Of a stretch of DNA of 64,000 nt, positions 12,161-23,659 are shown in pieces. The DNA is from Kalmusia sp. IMI 367209 (Eukaryota; Ascomycota; Dothideomycetes; Pleosporales; Didymosphaeriaceae): positions 358,883 to 422,882 of the forward strand of contig JAPEUQ010000024.1 of assembly GCA_027946365.1 (NCBI GenBank), in the 5' to 3' direction. How positions within the stretch are numbered: the stretch's first letter is position 1; the number at the start of each line of letters is the position of its first letter. The translations under genes and the position numbers were made by a program. The notes beneath the pieces were generated by a model. The model saw nothing but the letters and a program-made list of their open reading frames with translations, did no database searches and had not been told where the DNA came from.

Positions 12161-13710
12161 CTACTTCCTCTTTCTCGCGCCCCCGCTTTCCTCCTTGTGG
12201 TTATGATCATGGTCATGATCATTTTCGTGGTCGGTTTCAGACTCCGGCGATAGGTTTGCGCTCTCGCCCGGGTTGATGAACTCGTCCAAAAAGTCGGGTT
12301 GGTCTGCAGTGTTGGATACGAACCGCACCCTAACTTTCTTCACCCCTCGTACCTTGGCTCCTACCCGCTCGCGCAGCAGGTTCTCAATTCCTCGCGTCTG
12401 TTCGACGCTATATGTTCCGGGTACGCCGAGCTCTACGTCCATCAAATAGTTCTGCCCAGACTTGACGCCCTGGACGTGACGCACTGTGATCTCGTTGGAG
12501 GATCCAGCGTTGATGTCGGCCAGTGCTTTGGTGGCCGCCTTTCGCACGTTGTCTCGCATTTCCTGCTCTACGCCGACGTCTGCCAGCTCAAAAAGCGCCG
12601 CTGATGTGTTACCTACACCAGCTTGGATGACCATCAACGAGATGACCAAACCGCCGACCGGGTCCAGCCAGGCGGCATTTTGCAGCACGTTCGACCCCGC
12701 GATCATGAGGAGAGCAACGAAGGCGGTGAGAGAATCCACCCGGTGGTGATATGCGTTGGAAGCGAGGACGGACGATTTGCGCTCCTTGGCAATTTTGAGT
12801 GCTGCATATTGGATTAGCTGTGTTCAAGCTCGTGATTGATTGCAGCCGTACTTGCGCGGTACAGCCATTCCTTGATGATGATGGATCCTCCAGCAAGCCA
12901 TGCCGCGTTGATGTTGGGTCCCATGGTCTCAACGCCGTGGTGGTGGCCGTGACTATGCGGGAGCAGACCCCATTGCGCGGCAAGCTCTGCAGCCTCGGGG
13001 AAGAACTGCTGTGCGAGGGCAACCAGGGCGGCCCATCCCATCATCAATCCTCCTCCAAGCAGTATGCCACTGACGCCAAGGGAACCCAAACTCTCGATCT
13101 TTCCGTATCCGCTCGGAAACCGTTCCGAAGGGGGCTTCAGCGACCACGAAACCGTTGCCAGCGTCATGATGTCGCTGACGAGGTCGGTGAGACTGTGGAT
13201 GGCGTCGGCGATGAGTGCTGCTCATTGTTAGCACACGGGCAATGCTGGCGACGCGCAGTACTTGCCCTGGCTGTGGAAGACGTAGCCACCAGCGCCCTTG
13301 GCCACGGCCATGCCCAGGTTGACGTACAGGCCGATGCGGGTGATGCGCACGCCCGCATCGTTCTTGTTCTTGGACACGAGATAGGAATTGTCGTGGTGAT
13401 GGTGGTGGTGGTGGTGGTGCGAATGGCCGCCGTGGCTGCGCGTCTGGGTCTGCGTTTGGCTCATGGCGGAAGGGGCTGTGTGTCGTGTGCGGTGGACGGT
13501 TGAAGACCAATTGAGGAGGCAGGCGTTATATGAAGGGCCTTGAGCAGACTGTGTGCGGAGGACACGCAATTGCCGGGCTATCGACGGGCCCCAGCGCTGA
13601 AGGGTTGCAGCTGACGACGGCGCGAAGGTGAGAGGTGGCCCGGACTGGCAGACGCGGCGGCGGAGCTGGCTAATAACAGGCAAGCCATTTCTGCGGTGGT
13701 GCAGAAACAT
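12161..13710 (-). CDS. Cation diffusion facilitator, mitochondrial MMT1/2-like
   Basis: Exons: 13710..13266, 13217..12852 and 12801..12161; 483 aa. The first intron (13265..13218) is GC-AG with the consensus donor GCAAGT. The GT two bases further on gives the wrong frame, whereas the GC donor joins HSQ to ALIADAIHSLTD. The second intron (12851..12802) is GT-AG. Two CDF metal-site motifs are visible: ADAIHSLTD and SNAYHHRVDS. A run of nine histidines follows MSQTQTQTRSHGG, and the tail is His/Asp-rich. Several hydrophobic helices and a C-terminal cytoplasmic domain complete the fold. In-frame ATGs lie at 13710 and 13464. The longer form adds an Arg/Ser-rich, acid-poor N-terminus that looks like a mitochondrial presequence, so I prefer it. 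Likely exports or imports iron or another divalent metal. Confidence 0.88.
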
Positions 13711-14457
13711 GGGCGGTACGGCGAGGCGAGCGGTGGGTGACGCGAATCCTGAGCTGCAGAGTGCCAGAGCCGTTGCCGTTCGTGCTCGCTGCCCTCGAGC
13801 CCTTTTGGCGGGTGCTCCCGGCCGCCATCTTAGCATGTCGAGCTACAGCGTGCATCATCGTGCACCCGCTCCGTTTCCACGCGGCCCACGCCGCGGCCAA
13901 TTGCCATCTGCTTATTACACCAGTTCACTCTTCCACTCTTGCACTCACGCCCATTTGCCCGCTTACGTCTGGTCTCGCCTTGCTCTCTTCCAGCTGGACG
14001 TTCCGTCTGCACTTGTGGCCATTGCATACCACATGCGTGCCACCCATCCCCGTCTGTCGCACGTTTCACCACCGCTCAGGACGCTTGGAAACGCGCGTAC
14101 AGCGAAGAAACATGCAGAGTTAGTATACTTCTACGTCACCCCCTGACACATTTTTCATCAAGGCTGCACCGACTTTGGCAGGCCATATCCACCAACGAGG
14201 CTGTGCGTTATGCTTACCTTTGATTCACGCGGAAACGCCTTGCTCTTTCAAGGAACAGTTTTGCGACGGAACAGCTGATGCGCGGAGTGACCAACCATGC
14301 TCACGCTATTTACAGCCAGAGCACAGGATGTTGAAGCCTGTTCTACTATTGTATTATGTATCCCAGGGTAACCAGGCTCATTACGTCGTCGAATTTCCTT
14401 TTATTATTATTATAGGCATAAATCGTCGCAGCAGGAACAGATCTCCAGCATATCGGC
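13711..14457. other. Intergenic: CDF promoter and lipase 3' flank
   Basis: No gene recognised. The plus-strand frames 13628-14146 and 13737-14123 are low-complexity and lack domains. A short TTA repeat lies at about 14395-14414. Confidence 0.55.
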
Positions 14458-15583
14458 TCATAGCTTAGGCTTGGTCCCATCCACCTGCACCGGATCTTCT
14501 GAGCGAGCCAGTATCCAGTTGGCTACATCGTCCACAAAGACTTCCTTTTCGGGACTGGGTTCATCGTGCACTATCTAGGTCAGTCACGTACGGTACGCAC
14601 AACGTCCAAACAACTTACGTCGGTGGAAGCAGCCTGCATATGTCTTGAACTCTTTGTCTTTGACTTGCAATCTATCCGCAAGAGCTTTAGAAGCGTGATA
14701 GTTAGTGATGCCGTCCTTGTCACCGTGTCCTATCCACACCCTGGTCACTCCGCCCTCGCCCGCAGTGTCGCCAATCTTGACCTTTCCGCTAGCCAGATCA
14801 GCAGTCCGATCGAGCATACCAGCGAGTCCTTGCAGAGTGCCGGTATCGTGGCACAGGTCATCCTCCAGAAACTGCTTCTGCACTGCGGGATCCCTCGTAA
14901 CGAGCGTCACATCGAGGGCATTGACTAGTTGTCGGTGTGGCAGAACTTTGCCAGCTAGTCGGCCGAAGAACACAGTGATTTGCGATGGCTTGGACTCTGG
15001 GCTGAAGTCGACGAAGGGCGATTCTAGGAGGAAGCCGCGGATGTGCTTGCGGATCTCTTCGGGCCCAGTAGACATGTACAATAGAACTTCACCGCCACCC
15101 ATGGAGTGGCCCATGAGGAACAAGGGAATGGGGCATGGGATGACCGTCTTGAGGAAAGATGTGATGTCGTCTAATACTCGGGTCGTTGGCCCTGTGTTAC
15201 CCTTCTCGGACGGTTTCTGAACCGATCGGCCCCATCCACTGGAAGATGTTAGGAATGATTTCGCTTGCTGAGGTAAGCTGTACCGTTGATCAAAGGCATA
15301 GACCTCGATGCCCTTGGAAGCGAGTGTGGGGAAGAAGTCGTTATATGCGTTGCCTAGCACGTGTCAACGGCGCATTCCTCGACGATGGCTAGCATCCCAG
15401 AAGCTCACAGTGATCGCTGAACCCGTGAAGAAACACAAGACGAGCTTTGGCAGGACCTTCAGGCTGTTGTCTGTCTTAGTACGAAGGCATCTTGGCAATT
15501 GGAGGTGACATCCGCACCTTCCACGTTTTGGTGTACAGCTTCTTGCCGTCTTCTACCGTGTGCCAGCCTTCTTCGGCAGACAT
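14458..15583 (-). CDS. Monoacylglycerol-lipase-like alpha/beta hydrolase (YJU3-like)
   Basis: Five exons: 15583..15518, 15463..15409, 15353..15284, 15238..14619 and 14570..14458, all with GT-AG introns of 45-55 nt. Product 307 aa. The start MSAEEGWHTVEDGKKLYTK is followed by the oxyanion motif LHGFSDH and, across a splice, FDQRGWGRS. The nucleophile elbow is GHSMGG. The catalytic acid is probably the Asp in GHGDKDGITNYHAS and the base the His in the CFHRLHDEPSPEKE segment, which spans the last splice. This layout matches serum-type monoglyceride lipases that hydrolyse monoacylglycerols to glycerol and fatty acid at lipid droplets or membranes. A divergent neighbour starts 294 bp away. Confidence 0.9.
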
Positions 15584-15876
15584 GTTGGGTTATATACGAT
15601 CAGGGGCACGGGGCGACGAGAGGGGTATCGGGCGATAGAATACGCATAAAAATACATCAAAGTCTGTATACAGTGAGCTCGCAAGCTGAAGTGAAGCTGG
15701 AGTGAAGCTCGACGGCTTCTGCCGAGGCCGTCCCAAAGGGTCGTAGGTCGTAGCCTAACGGGAGCGAGCAAGCGCGTCATCATGGATGGCCCCAGAAATC
15801 GGACTTGGACACCCCCTCGTGCCCCTCACACCCCACTGCAGACTCTTCACATACCCTGCCACCTCTGCCAACTGTT
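15584..15876. promoter_or_regulatory. Short divergent promoter between lipase and OXNAD1-like reductase
   Basis: About 290 bp separates the two start codons, so the promoters are probably shared or overlapping. No specific element was identified; the role is inferred from orientation. Confidence 0.45.
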
Positions 15877-17018
15877 ATGCTTGTGCATGCACTGCGAATA
15901 CTTCCGCACCGCTGTAATCTCCTCCCTCCCGTTTCACGCGCCTTTTCACTGAGCAGCATGGTGCAGACGCGCTCCAAAGCCAAAGCAAGCCTCAGTCACG
16001 AAGAACGTACAGCGAGCGAACCGCGTAGCGATGGCCTCTATCCTGTCACCATAGACAGTATCACGCCAGTCAATGACCGAATAAAGACCTTCAAATTCGC
16101 TCTGCGAGAGCAAGACACATTCAACGTATCGTCCGCGACCCTCCCCGCAACCTTCGACCGTCACTGATGGACCAAGTTCCAACCAGGCCAATGGCTCGAC
16201 GTCCACGTTCCCGGGATTCCGAAAGCCGGTGGCTTCACCCTGACATCGACTCCTCGCCAGGCTCAACCTCAGCCGACCGACAACCACAGCCCTTTCCTTG
16301 AACTTGCTGTTCAGAACAGCCCCGGCAATCCCCCTGCAGCATGGCTGTGGCAGTCCCCCGAAGAGATAATAGGGAAGGAAGTAAATGTTAGAGTTGGGGG
16401 CAGCTTCGTGTGGCCGCCGCCAAGCACCGGCGAGACAGACGTTAAGCGCGCCGTCTTCATCGCTGGAGGGGTTGGCATAAAGTAGGCTATCTCACGGTAA
16501 CCTACGTCGCGTGAGGTAGTTGTGCTGACACTTCCGGCAGTCCACTAGTGTCAATGCTATCTCACATCAACGAGGAAGACACTCCTATAGAAGTTCGCAT
16601 ATTGTATTCTACCAAGGTCCCATCAAGCGACACGCAACCGGAAGAGGTTCTCTTCCTCACGAGACTACTCGATCTATTCCGAAAGCCACGCTCGTATCCA
16701 ACCAAGAACTGCATAGAGCTTTTCCTTACAGGCACTTGGGATGGCGCACCGTTGAATCGCAAGAACGATGAACCCATCCATCCCCTAATGTCGCTCACAT
16801 TACCGCAAATAGAATCCGAAACAGAAGTGCCCGTCACTGCCTGGACGCACCGTATTGATGATACTGCACTGGCTAGCGCTGTAGGCAACGTGGAAGAAGC
16901 GCGCCACACCGTATTTTACGTGTGCGGGCCGGCCGAAATGACTGATAGCATCGTGGAGTATCTGCAGAACCAAAAACACGTAGACGCAAATCGTGTATTC
17001 TGCGAGAAGTGGTGGTAA
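15877..17018 (+). CDS. OXNAD1-like FAD/NAD(P)-binding oxidoreductase
   Basis: Exons 15877..16125, 16177..16481 and 16541..17018; 343 aa. Intron 1 (51 nt) has branch CACTGATG and intron 2 has GTGCTGACA. The FAD-binding barrel contains FQPGQWLDVHVPG and GGFTLTSTP. The NAD(P) half has AGGVGINPLVSML and, near the C-terminus, YVCGPAEMTDSI, ending FCEKWW. This is the ferredoxin-NADP-reductase fold as in human OXNAD1. Two in-frame ATGs are possible. 15877 gives MLVHALRILPHRCNLLPP, rich in Arg/Leu without acids and plausible as a mitochondrial presequence. 15958 gives a shorter cytosolic form (MVQTRSKAKASLS). I prefer the longer one. The physiological electron acceptor is unknown. Confidence 0.87.
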
Positions 17019-17760
17019 AACAAAAATGCGGTGCAGTTGTATCAATCTATACTAGAACCAGGTCTCCCAGCATCATCACAAGCACAGGTTCATACATGCC
17101 TAGAGGCACAAGATTGTGGCTTGTCCATGGATATATCCCGGGGCAACATAATTACAAATTTCGATCATCATAAACCATGTACAAGCTTCGTGCGCAAAAA
17201 TAGATTTTTACGACGAGGCTCTGCAGCCACAAAGTATCTCTTCCAATAGCAAGCCACGGCGGTCTAGTCGGGTATCTTTCTTGGCTAGATACATACACTG
17301 TTGCAAGGGTCTTGGCCAGATGACCCTTTATTTACGGGCTGTCTCTACACAGAGTGCTGTTCGTTTCGCTCTCCTCGCATTCAAGCGTAGAAGCTCGATC
17401 CTTCGCTCTGTGGCGGTCGCGGCTTCCTCCAATTTCCGTTATTATCAACAAATAGCGCTTTCAAACATTACTTCTTTGCTCCTTTCGACTCTCCTCTCCT
17501 CCATTTTTTGGTCTCAGTTTTATCGGATCTTGCTTTCTTTAGCCCTTTTCACTATCTATAGCGGGTGAGCGGAATTACTGGAAACTGTACTCATACTTAT
17601 TCGCGTACTCTGAGGCGTATTGCCCTGGCCGCCCTTTACAAACGCCGAATTCTGAAGGAGAGTAATGCCCGTGGTCACAAAGGTGCCTGATTTGTTGTTA
17701 TTGTACACAACGTGATCTAGTCTTACTAAGATAACAACATCATCGTCGCAAGTTCTTGTT
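17019..17760. other. Intergenic: upstream of the PAF-acetylhydrolase-like gene
   Basis: No gene recognised in about 740 bp. Frames such as 17281-17568 encode no known domain. A pyrimidine-rich stretch at about 17470-17550 precedes the next gene. Confidence 0.5.
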
Positions 17761-18991
17761 ATGGAGGATATTCCACAATTGGTGTTTCCCGAGCCCACAG
17801 GACCCTATGCTGTCGGTCACAGCGCAGTCAAGCTGGTTGACGACGAACGAACGGACCCGTACGACCCAGAGAATGGGAATCGCCGTGTCATGGTGACACT
17901 TTTTTACCCAATCGAGCGCGCCGCTTCCGCACAATCTACAACCGTTCCATACATGCCAACCTTGACGGGGTCTTTCTTGGATGCAGGTCTCTCCCTCAGA
18001 GGGATGCCTAAGCTCTGCCGTTCTACCAGCTTGCAGATACGTACTGGAGCTAGTCGGGGTGCGACGAGCGAGGTTGGCAAATTTCCGCTAGTACTCTTCT
18101 CGCCGGGATTGTCCTTCACGAGGCATCAGTATAGTGTAATGGCGCAGCATCTAGCTAGCGAAGGCTTCGCGGTAGTGACAATGGACCACACATATGAGAC
18201 GATGGTCGTCGAGTGGCCTGATGGGACGTACACGCGCGGCATAGATCCTACCTCATGTGAGCAGAGGCCTAGTATGGAGTGGATTTGTTGTTTTACGAAG
18301 GCGAAACTTCCTCGCTGGGATAGACATTCACAACATGTTAATCCACTCTTTTGACATGCACTGACTTTGCATCCGCAATCTAGGGGATACAAAAGATCTC
18401 ATTAAGCACGAAGCGTTACTAGCGACCCGTGTTGACGACGCAAGATTCGTTCTCACACAACTCGGGAACATTGACATAGTCAAGCAATTGGTCCCTGACG
18501 CTACAATTGTTTTTGATACAAACAGAGCAGCAATTTTCGGGCACTCCTTTGGCGGCGCAACCGCTATCTCGGCACTTATGAAAGACGGACGATTCAAGGG
18601 CGCATTGAATATGGACGGCTCGCAATATGGACCTCTGAGCAAAACGGTACTTCCCGTAGTTCTCTTTGGTCGTGGCGAGCCCGACCCGCGCAATCGTAGC
18701 AACAACCCTACGTGGGATACTCTTTGTCATCATCTCACTGGATGGCTGAAAGAGATCAATCTGAAGGAGTGCGCCCACAATACGTTTAGCGACTTACCGT
18801 TGTTGATCAAGTTGAGTGGCATTGAGGTCAAGGGCTTTGCCAAAGAGATGGTGGGAAGGCTGGACGGAGAGCGATCGTTCGGGGTCATCATGGCGTGCAT
18901 TCGGGCCTTCATGGGCTTTGTGTTGAAGGACGAGGGAGCCGAATTGTATAATGGGCCAAGCGATGAATATGCAGAGATTGAGTTTGGCTGA
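17761..18991 (+). CDS. PAF-acetylhydrolase-like esterase (alpha/beta hydrolase)
   Basis: Exon 1 is 17761..18256 and exon 2 18384..18991, with a 127-nt intron (GTGAGC...CTAG). Product 367 aa. An N-terminal block FPEPTGPYAVG and the VTLFYPIE strand are typical of the plasma-type platelet-activating-factor acetylhydrolase/lipase family, which cleaves short acyl chains from phospholipids. SPGLSFTRHQYSVMAQHLAS and VVTMDHTYE follow. The nucleophile elbow is GHSFGG in exon 2. The acid is probably in the LNMDGSQYG region. A candidate catalytic His lies in ECAHNTFSDLP. I see no signal peptide, so a cytosolic enzyme is likely. Exon 1 could be read on to a stop within the intron, but only the spliced form keeps the family fold. 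Confidence 0.85.
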
Positions 18992-19800
18992 GGAGGGGTG
19001 GGCAGATTAGGCTACGCTGGATGGGTGCTCACTACCGGACTGCCATTCGAGTGGCATTCATCGCAGGCGCAAGCGCTATTGGCAGCACAAAATCATGGCG
19101 CATCATAGCTTAAGCGCCCAGGAACCCGCCCGCATACAATCAGTATCTCGCGATGCTCATTCCACTCTCACCTTCCCTCGAAATTCTTTCTCCACTCTAG
19201 ACGCGGGTGCGGTTCGGCCCAGTCTCCACTCCTCCCCCTCCCCGCGACTCATTCCCTCCCAATGTCAACCAACATTGCTGTACCACCGACCCCATAAACT
19301 CCAGCATGCGCAAAATCCGCATCACACCCAATCGCACACGCCAGACATATTGCCCTTCCCCATGCAGACGAATGACCTCGCATCTACCCGCATCTGTCGT
19401 TCCTTTGCGACAGGGATGCTGCAGCACGCGCTAGGCGTCTGCGCCGTGTGATTGGCGCGCAGGCGCCACGCCGCGTTGTGATGGGCGAGGGCAGACTGCC
19501 ACTCAGCGGCTGCAGGCGCCTCGTTGCTGGCTCGCCCCCGAAGCGTAGGCGCGAGCGTGGGTTCGGCTGATGGGCCATGTTTAAAGCCGTCGGTGTGCCC
19601 TCGAGCCTTGTGCGCTGCTGTGCGATACTGGAGAGACACCGTGCGACGACGAACGACTGACGACTGACGGCGACAACGACGGGCGGACGGCTGAAAGCCA
19701 GCGACAACGACCACGGACCCGCATTCTCGAGGACCTCGACATCATCCGAGTGCGCCCGCCTTGCATAACGACTCCAGCGAGCTGACACCGCATCGCAACC
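18992..19800. other. Intergenic: upstream of the four-helix membrane protein
   Basis: About 800 bp. Frames on both strands (19095-19451, 19322-19714, 19384-19827) are low-complexity, with no domain. Expected to hold the next gene's promoter and 5' UTR. Confidence 0.5.
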
Positions 19801-20967
19801 ATGGGCCGTTTCTTCCTCCCGCGACAATGGCGGCTCCCCAAGCTCGTGCTCGCCCTCATCATCCTCGAGTTCCCTTTCACTGTCGCCAATCTGGCGCTCT
19901 TCGGCATTGCGGCGCCGAATACGTATCGCACAATTCTGTGGCGGGTAGGCGGGCAGATGGGCTTCAATAGCGACCCGCAGGTCATAGCGTATGCGGCGTA
20001 TAATTACAAAGAGGTGAAGACGCCGTTGGTGTGGAGTAGTCTGTGAGTAGATTCATCTCGTTACACACCGGAGCAATCGTCTTTACCATGCGAAGGCAGA
20101 GGCGGAAACCAACGGACACAAGGCAAAGCGATCAAGATATGGACGAGCACATGCTTACATGAAACAGAAACACCAACTACAACATGTACGTCGGCGTCGT
20201 CTGCATGTTTTTCTACCTCATCAAATTTACCCTATGGCTCCTCCATGTCTTCTACCCGATCCTCTCACTGCTTCTCCACCTCTCTCTCGCTGCTCTCTGG
20301 TCCGCCAGCCTTTACATCCAAACTGCACCCGATACCGTCGATCCCGAGCACCAGAACAAGGGCGCACCCTGGTACATCACAAAGAACTGCAATATTGTTG
20401 AAGACAAGACTACGCGCGGATACTGCATGCAGGCGAAGAGCGCGTTTGCCGTCAGTGTAATCATGCTGTACGTTTTCCAACCCACCTTCCATCTTGATAT
20501 CATAGGCTAGAATGTTAACGTAAAACAGCGCCATCTACGTCGCATTCCTCGTCATGACCATCTGGTCTCTCGTTCCAACGAAAGAAGCCCGCATCGCGCA
20601 CGATGCCAAAGTCGCGGAGAAGAAAGCTGAAAAGGGACTCTACGCTTCAGATCCTTACGGCCAGGACATGACTCCCGAGGAGCAGTGGCAGCACATGTGG
20701 GAACTTCAACAATTGCCCCGCACACCGGGCACCGCCACCGGCAATGCGCCGTGGAAAACGCCCGCCACACCTCGAACGAGAGCGTTCAACGAGCTGCAGG
20801 GCGGTGGGCCCCCAACAGGAGGTTACTACGGGGGAGAGGTGCAGACGCCAAGGCATCCGATGCAGCCGCAGCAGCAGAGTGTAGGATATGCGGGCGTGGC
20901 GCCACACGGTCAGCAAGAATTGGATGAGTATGTGTATGATGGGAAGGGAAAGGGGACGGCCATGTGA
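19801..20967 (+). CDS. Four-helix membrane protein, MARVEL-like topology
   Basis: Exons 19801..20042, 20168..20467 and 20529..20967; 326 aa. The start MGRFFLPRQWRLPKLV leads straight into a first membrane helix (about residues 14-36). Two long hydrophobic segments follow in exon 2 (about residues 85-130) and a fourth spans the second splice (about residues 172-195). A loop before helix 4 has cysteines (KNCNIV, RGYCMQ). The cytoplasmic tail begins VPTKEARIAHDAKVAEKKAEK and becomes Pro/Gly/Gln-rich. Proteins of this build are conserved across filamentous ascomycetes, but I know of no assigned function. MARVEL-like is a statement about topology only, not a recognised domain hit. Confidence 0.82.
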
Positions 20968-21409
20968 AGGGTATGAATACATAAAATGGATGTGCTTCCG
21001 TTCTCCTCAAGTTTATTTGGCGTTTGAGCGTTTCCTTTCGAGATACCACGCGCACTCTTTTGGGATGGGAGGTTGGGATGTACGTCTCGTATGTCTTGGT
21101 TATCGTAATCGTATTGTACTCCGCTGTAGTAGGTCACTGACTCTACGCACTTCACAACGTCACTTGGCAGTTCATGGATCCCTAGAGAAATGGCGGTTAG
21201 TATGTCCTACTTGAAGTGGGCCCCTGACGCGCATCAATCCGTGATACGTGCTAGTGACAGCCGGTCGCTACAACGGCGTGTAGCAATGACGTCGACATGA
21301 TGCCCAAAACGACAACCCTGAAGGGACTACAGCTATTAAATTAGATGTACCTGCCAAGAATATGGGAAAGCAAACCATCAAATAAGACAAAAGCTTTTGC
21401 CAAGAAAAT
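20968..21409. other. Intergenic: upstream of the PSD-like decarboxylase
   Basis: About 440 bp. Nothing recognised beyond the expected promoter; short frames on both strands have no domain. Confidence 0.5.
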
Positions 21410-22816
21410 ATGGTCCACCAAGACAGAGTCAACGACGTGCCTCAGGAGCATCGCGTGCATCGGTAAGCTGCACCCCAAATTTCCCATTACATTTCTCTCA
21501 TCCTGTACTCACAACATATCAGTCTAGGCCAATGGCTTCCCGCAGACCATCGTGTCCACACAGACTGGATCTCCAGCATCATCAAAAAAGTTGACGCCAA
21601 CCCCAAGGAATACCATCCCGTCATCAAAGAATTCAAGTCCCTGATTGAAAACAACACACGCATCTACCTCCTCGTGAACTCCATGTTCGAGCAGATCCCC
21701 AACAAAAAGCCCTACTCGACCGACCCAGCAGGCCACAAGCAAGTCCGCGACTACGAGCACATGCTCATGCTGTTCAACCACATCCTCACCACCGCACCTG
21801 AATGGAATGACCGGAGTTACGGCGTCGGCATGGTAGGCACGCCGTTCAACGCGATTCTGGACTGGCCGATGGGCACACCGAGTGGCTTCGCGTTCTTCCT
21901 AGACCCAGACGTGAACAAGATGATCAAAAAGGTGTTGAATGCCTGGGCGGAGTTCCTAGGAAGCCCAGAATCAGCGTATGTCCTCGGAGAAGACGCCATC
22001 GGATGGTTCAGCCCGCACGGCACCGAGGATCTAGCCGCGACTGCAAACGTAGGTAAGACCAGCTACAAGTTCGAAGAGCTCTTCAAGTGCGACCCGAGCA
22101 AGGTGCACCACGGATACACGTCCTGGGACGACTTCTTCACGCGGCGTCTCCACGAGGACAAAAGGCCCGTCGCATCGCCAGACGACGACAGCGTCGTTGC
22201 TAACGCCTGCGAGTCCAAGCCGTACAACGTCGCGCGCAATGTCAAGCCGCGAGACCGCTTCTGGATCAAGGGCCAGCCGTACAGTCTCGTCGACATGCTG
22301 AACCACGATCCGTACTACGAGCAGTTCGTCGGCGGCACAATATACCAGGCTTTCCTGAGTGCGCTGAGCTACCACCGGTGGCATGCGCCTGTATCCGGCA
22401 CCGTGAAGAAAGCATACGTCAAGGACGGCACGTATTTCTCCGAGCCGCTGTTCGAAGGGCTGGGGGATCCCTCGGCGAGCTCCAACGATATCAACAAGGG
22501 CGGCGAGACGAATGGACAGGGCTACTTGACTGCAACTGCGACGCGGGCTATCATTTTCTTCGAGGCGGATAATAGGGATATCGGCTTGGTGTGCTTCTTG
22601 GGCATTGGCATGACCGAGGTGAGCACGTGCGACATCACGGTCAAGGAGGGCCAACATGTCAAGAAGGGGGACGAGATTGGTATGTTCCATTATGGGGGAA
22701 GCACGCATTGCGTTCTTTTCAGGAAGGGCTTGGAACTGGAAGGATTCCCCGAGATTGGTGGAGAGGAGAATGTACCTGTGAGGGCGAAGCTTGCCGTGGT
22801 GAAGAAGAGTAATTAG
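21410..22816 (+). CDS. Phosphatidylserine-decarboxylase-like enzyme (PsiD-type aromatic amino acid decarboxylase family)
   Basis: Exon 1 is 21410..21462, intron 21463..21522, exon 2 21523..22816; 448 aa. The small first exon gives MVHQDRVNDVPQEHR and joins to RLGQWLPADHRVHTDW, the block that opens this family. Further blocks are GYTSWDDFFTRRLHED, the ACESKPYN region, AYHRWHAPVSG, and IFFEADNRDIGLVCFLGIGMTEVSTC. The C-terminal FHYGGSTHCVLF holds the GGST site where PSD-type proenzymes self-cleave at serine to form the pyruvoyl group. The protein lacks the membrane or mitochondrial leader of true phosphatidylserine decarboxylases. It resembles the soluble branch that includes the tryptophan decarboxylase PsiD. 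Its substrate is therefore likely an amino acid rather than a lipid (inference). No indole or alkaloid pathway genes adjoin it. Confidence 0.88.
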
Positions 22817-23596
22817 AAGGATAGAGTCGGAAGTAGACTTTCTTGATGATATTATGATTTAGACTAATGAGACACCCAGTGTGACTTAGATTTGATGCGT
22901 CTTAAGTGTATTGTCAGTGGGTGTCTTGGATATCATATTCTTGTTTGACTTACTTGTAGTTCCAGATGTAATCTTTTAAGAACATCGCAAATGGAGGAGA
23001 GTCGATCAACGTGTCAGTGGCACTGAGAGCGTAGAGAAATGGAATCGGGCAGGACATGAAAATAGAGGTGGCTAGAGGAATGACTAGTACCTGGACAGGC
23101 TCTACGGATCACAGCGTTTCTTGATCTAAATGTCCTGTCATTACTGCTTGTTGCAGCGTTCCATTTGTAGCTGAGTGTAGTCATAAGAAATAAGGTTCGA
23201 TGCAACGAGCGATCCCAGTAGCATGAGTAAACAGATCACTAGTAACCTCTGGAGGTTGAAGCTGCCTTTAAGAATCATACTGACACATCTGATATTTCAT
23301 GATCTTGCCATAGCCAAGATCTCCTTCTCGATGGCCGACCCCAACGTCTCAGTCGTTCCGCTCTTGCCACCCACGCGCGTCATGACCGTCTCTTGCAGGA
23401 GTACTAGCCTAGATACCTAATGCAAGGCGTGATGCAGCACCATGCGTGTCAGTTCCGCAACATTCAAGTCATGATCAGACTGGCTACCCCACAAGATTCA
23501 ACATTTTCTAACTGATTTTATTCATATTATCCTCTTTCCTCTACAGATATTCCTGCTACACGCATATCCTCAGATAGGTCCCGCCGAGTATTTCTT
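22817..23596. other. Intergenic between convergent decarboxylase and cytochrome b561 genes
   Basis: About 780 bp at the 3' ends of two convergent genes. No gene recognised; the frames 23014-23205 and 23223-23420 are short and domain-free. Confidence 0.55.
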
Positions 23597-23659
23597 CTAG
23601 GTGTCTCTTCTAGGTGTCCCTCCTAGGTGTCCCTCCTGAGTGTCTCTCCTACATGTCTC
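23595..23659. repeat. 13-bp tandem repeat, five units
   Basis: Units are TTCTAGGTGTCTC and four close variants, directly abutting. They overlap the 3' coding end and stop codon of the cytochrome b561 gene on the minus strand. As 13 is not a multiple of three, successive units are read in different frames. Confidence 0.85.

Noticed and set aside
12802..12851. A second GC-AG intron in the CDF gene (GCAAGT at 12855)
   Set aside because: Here the overlapping GT donor at 12851 keeps frame and gives the better family sequence (YRATLKIAKE), so a normal GT-AG intron is preferred.
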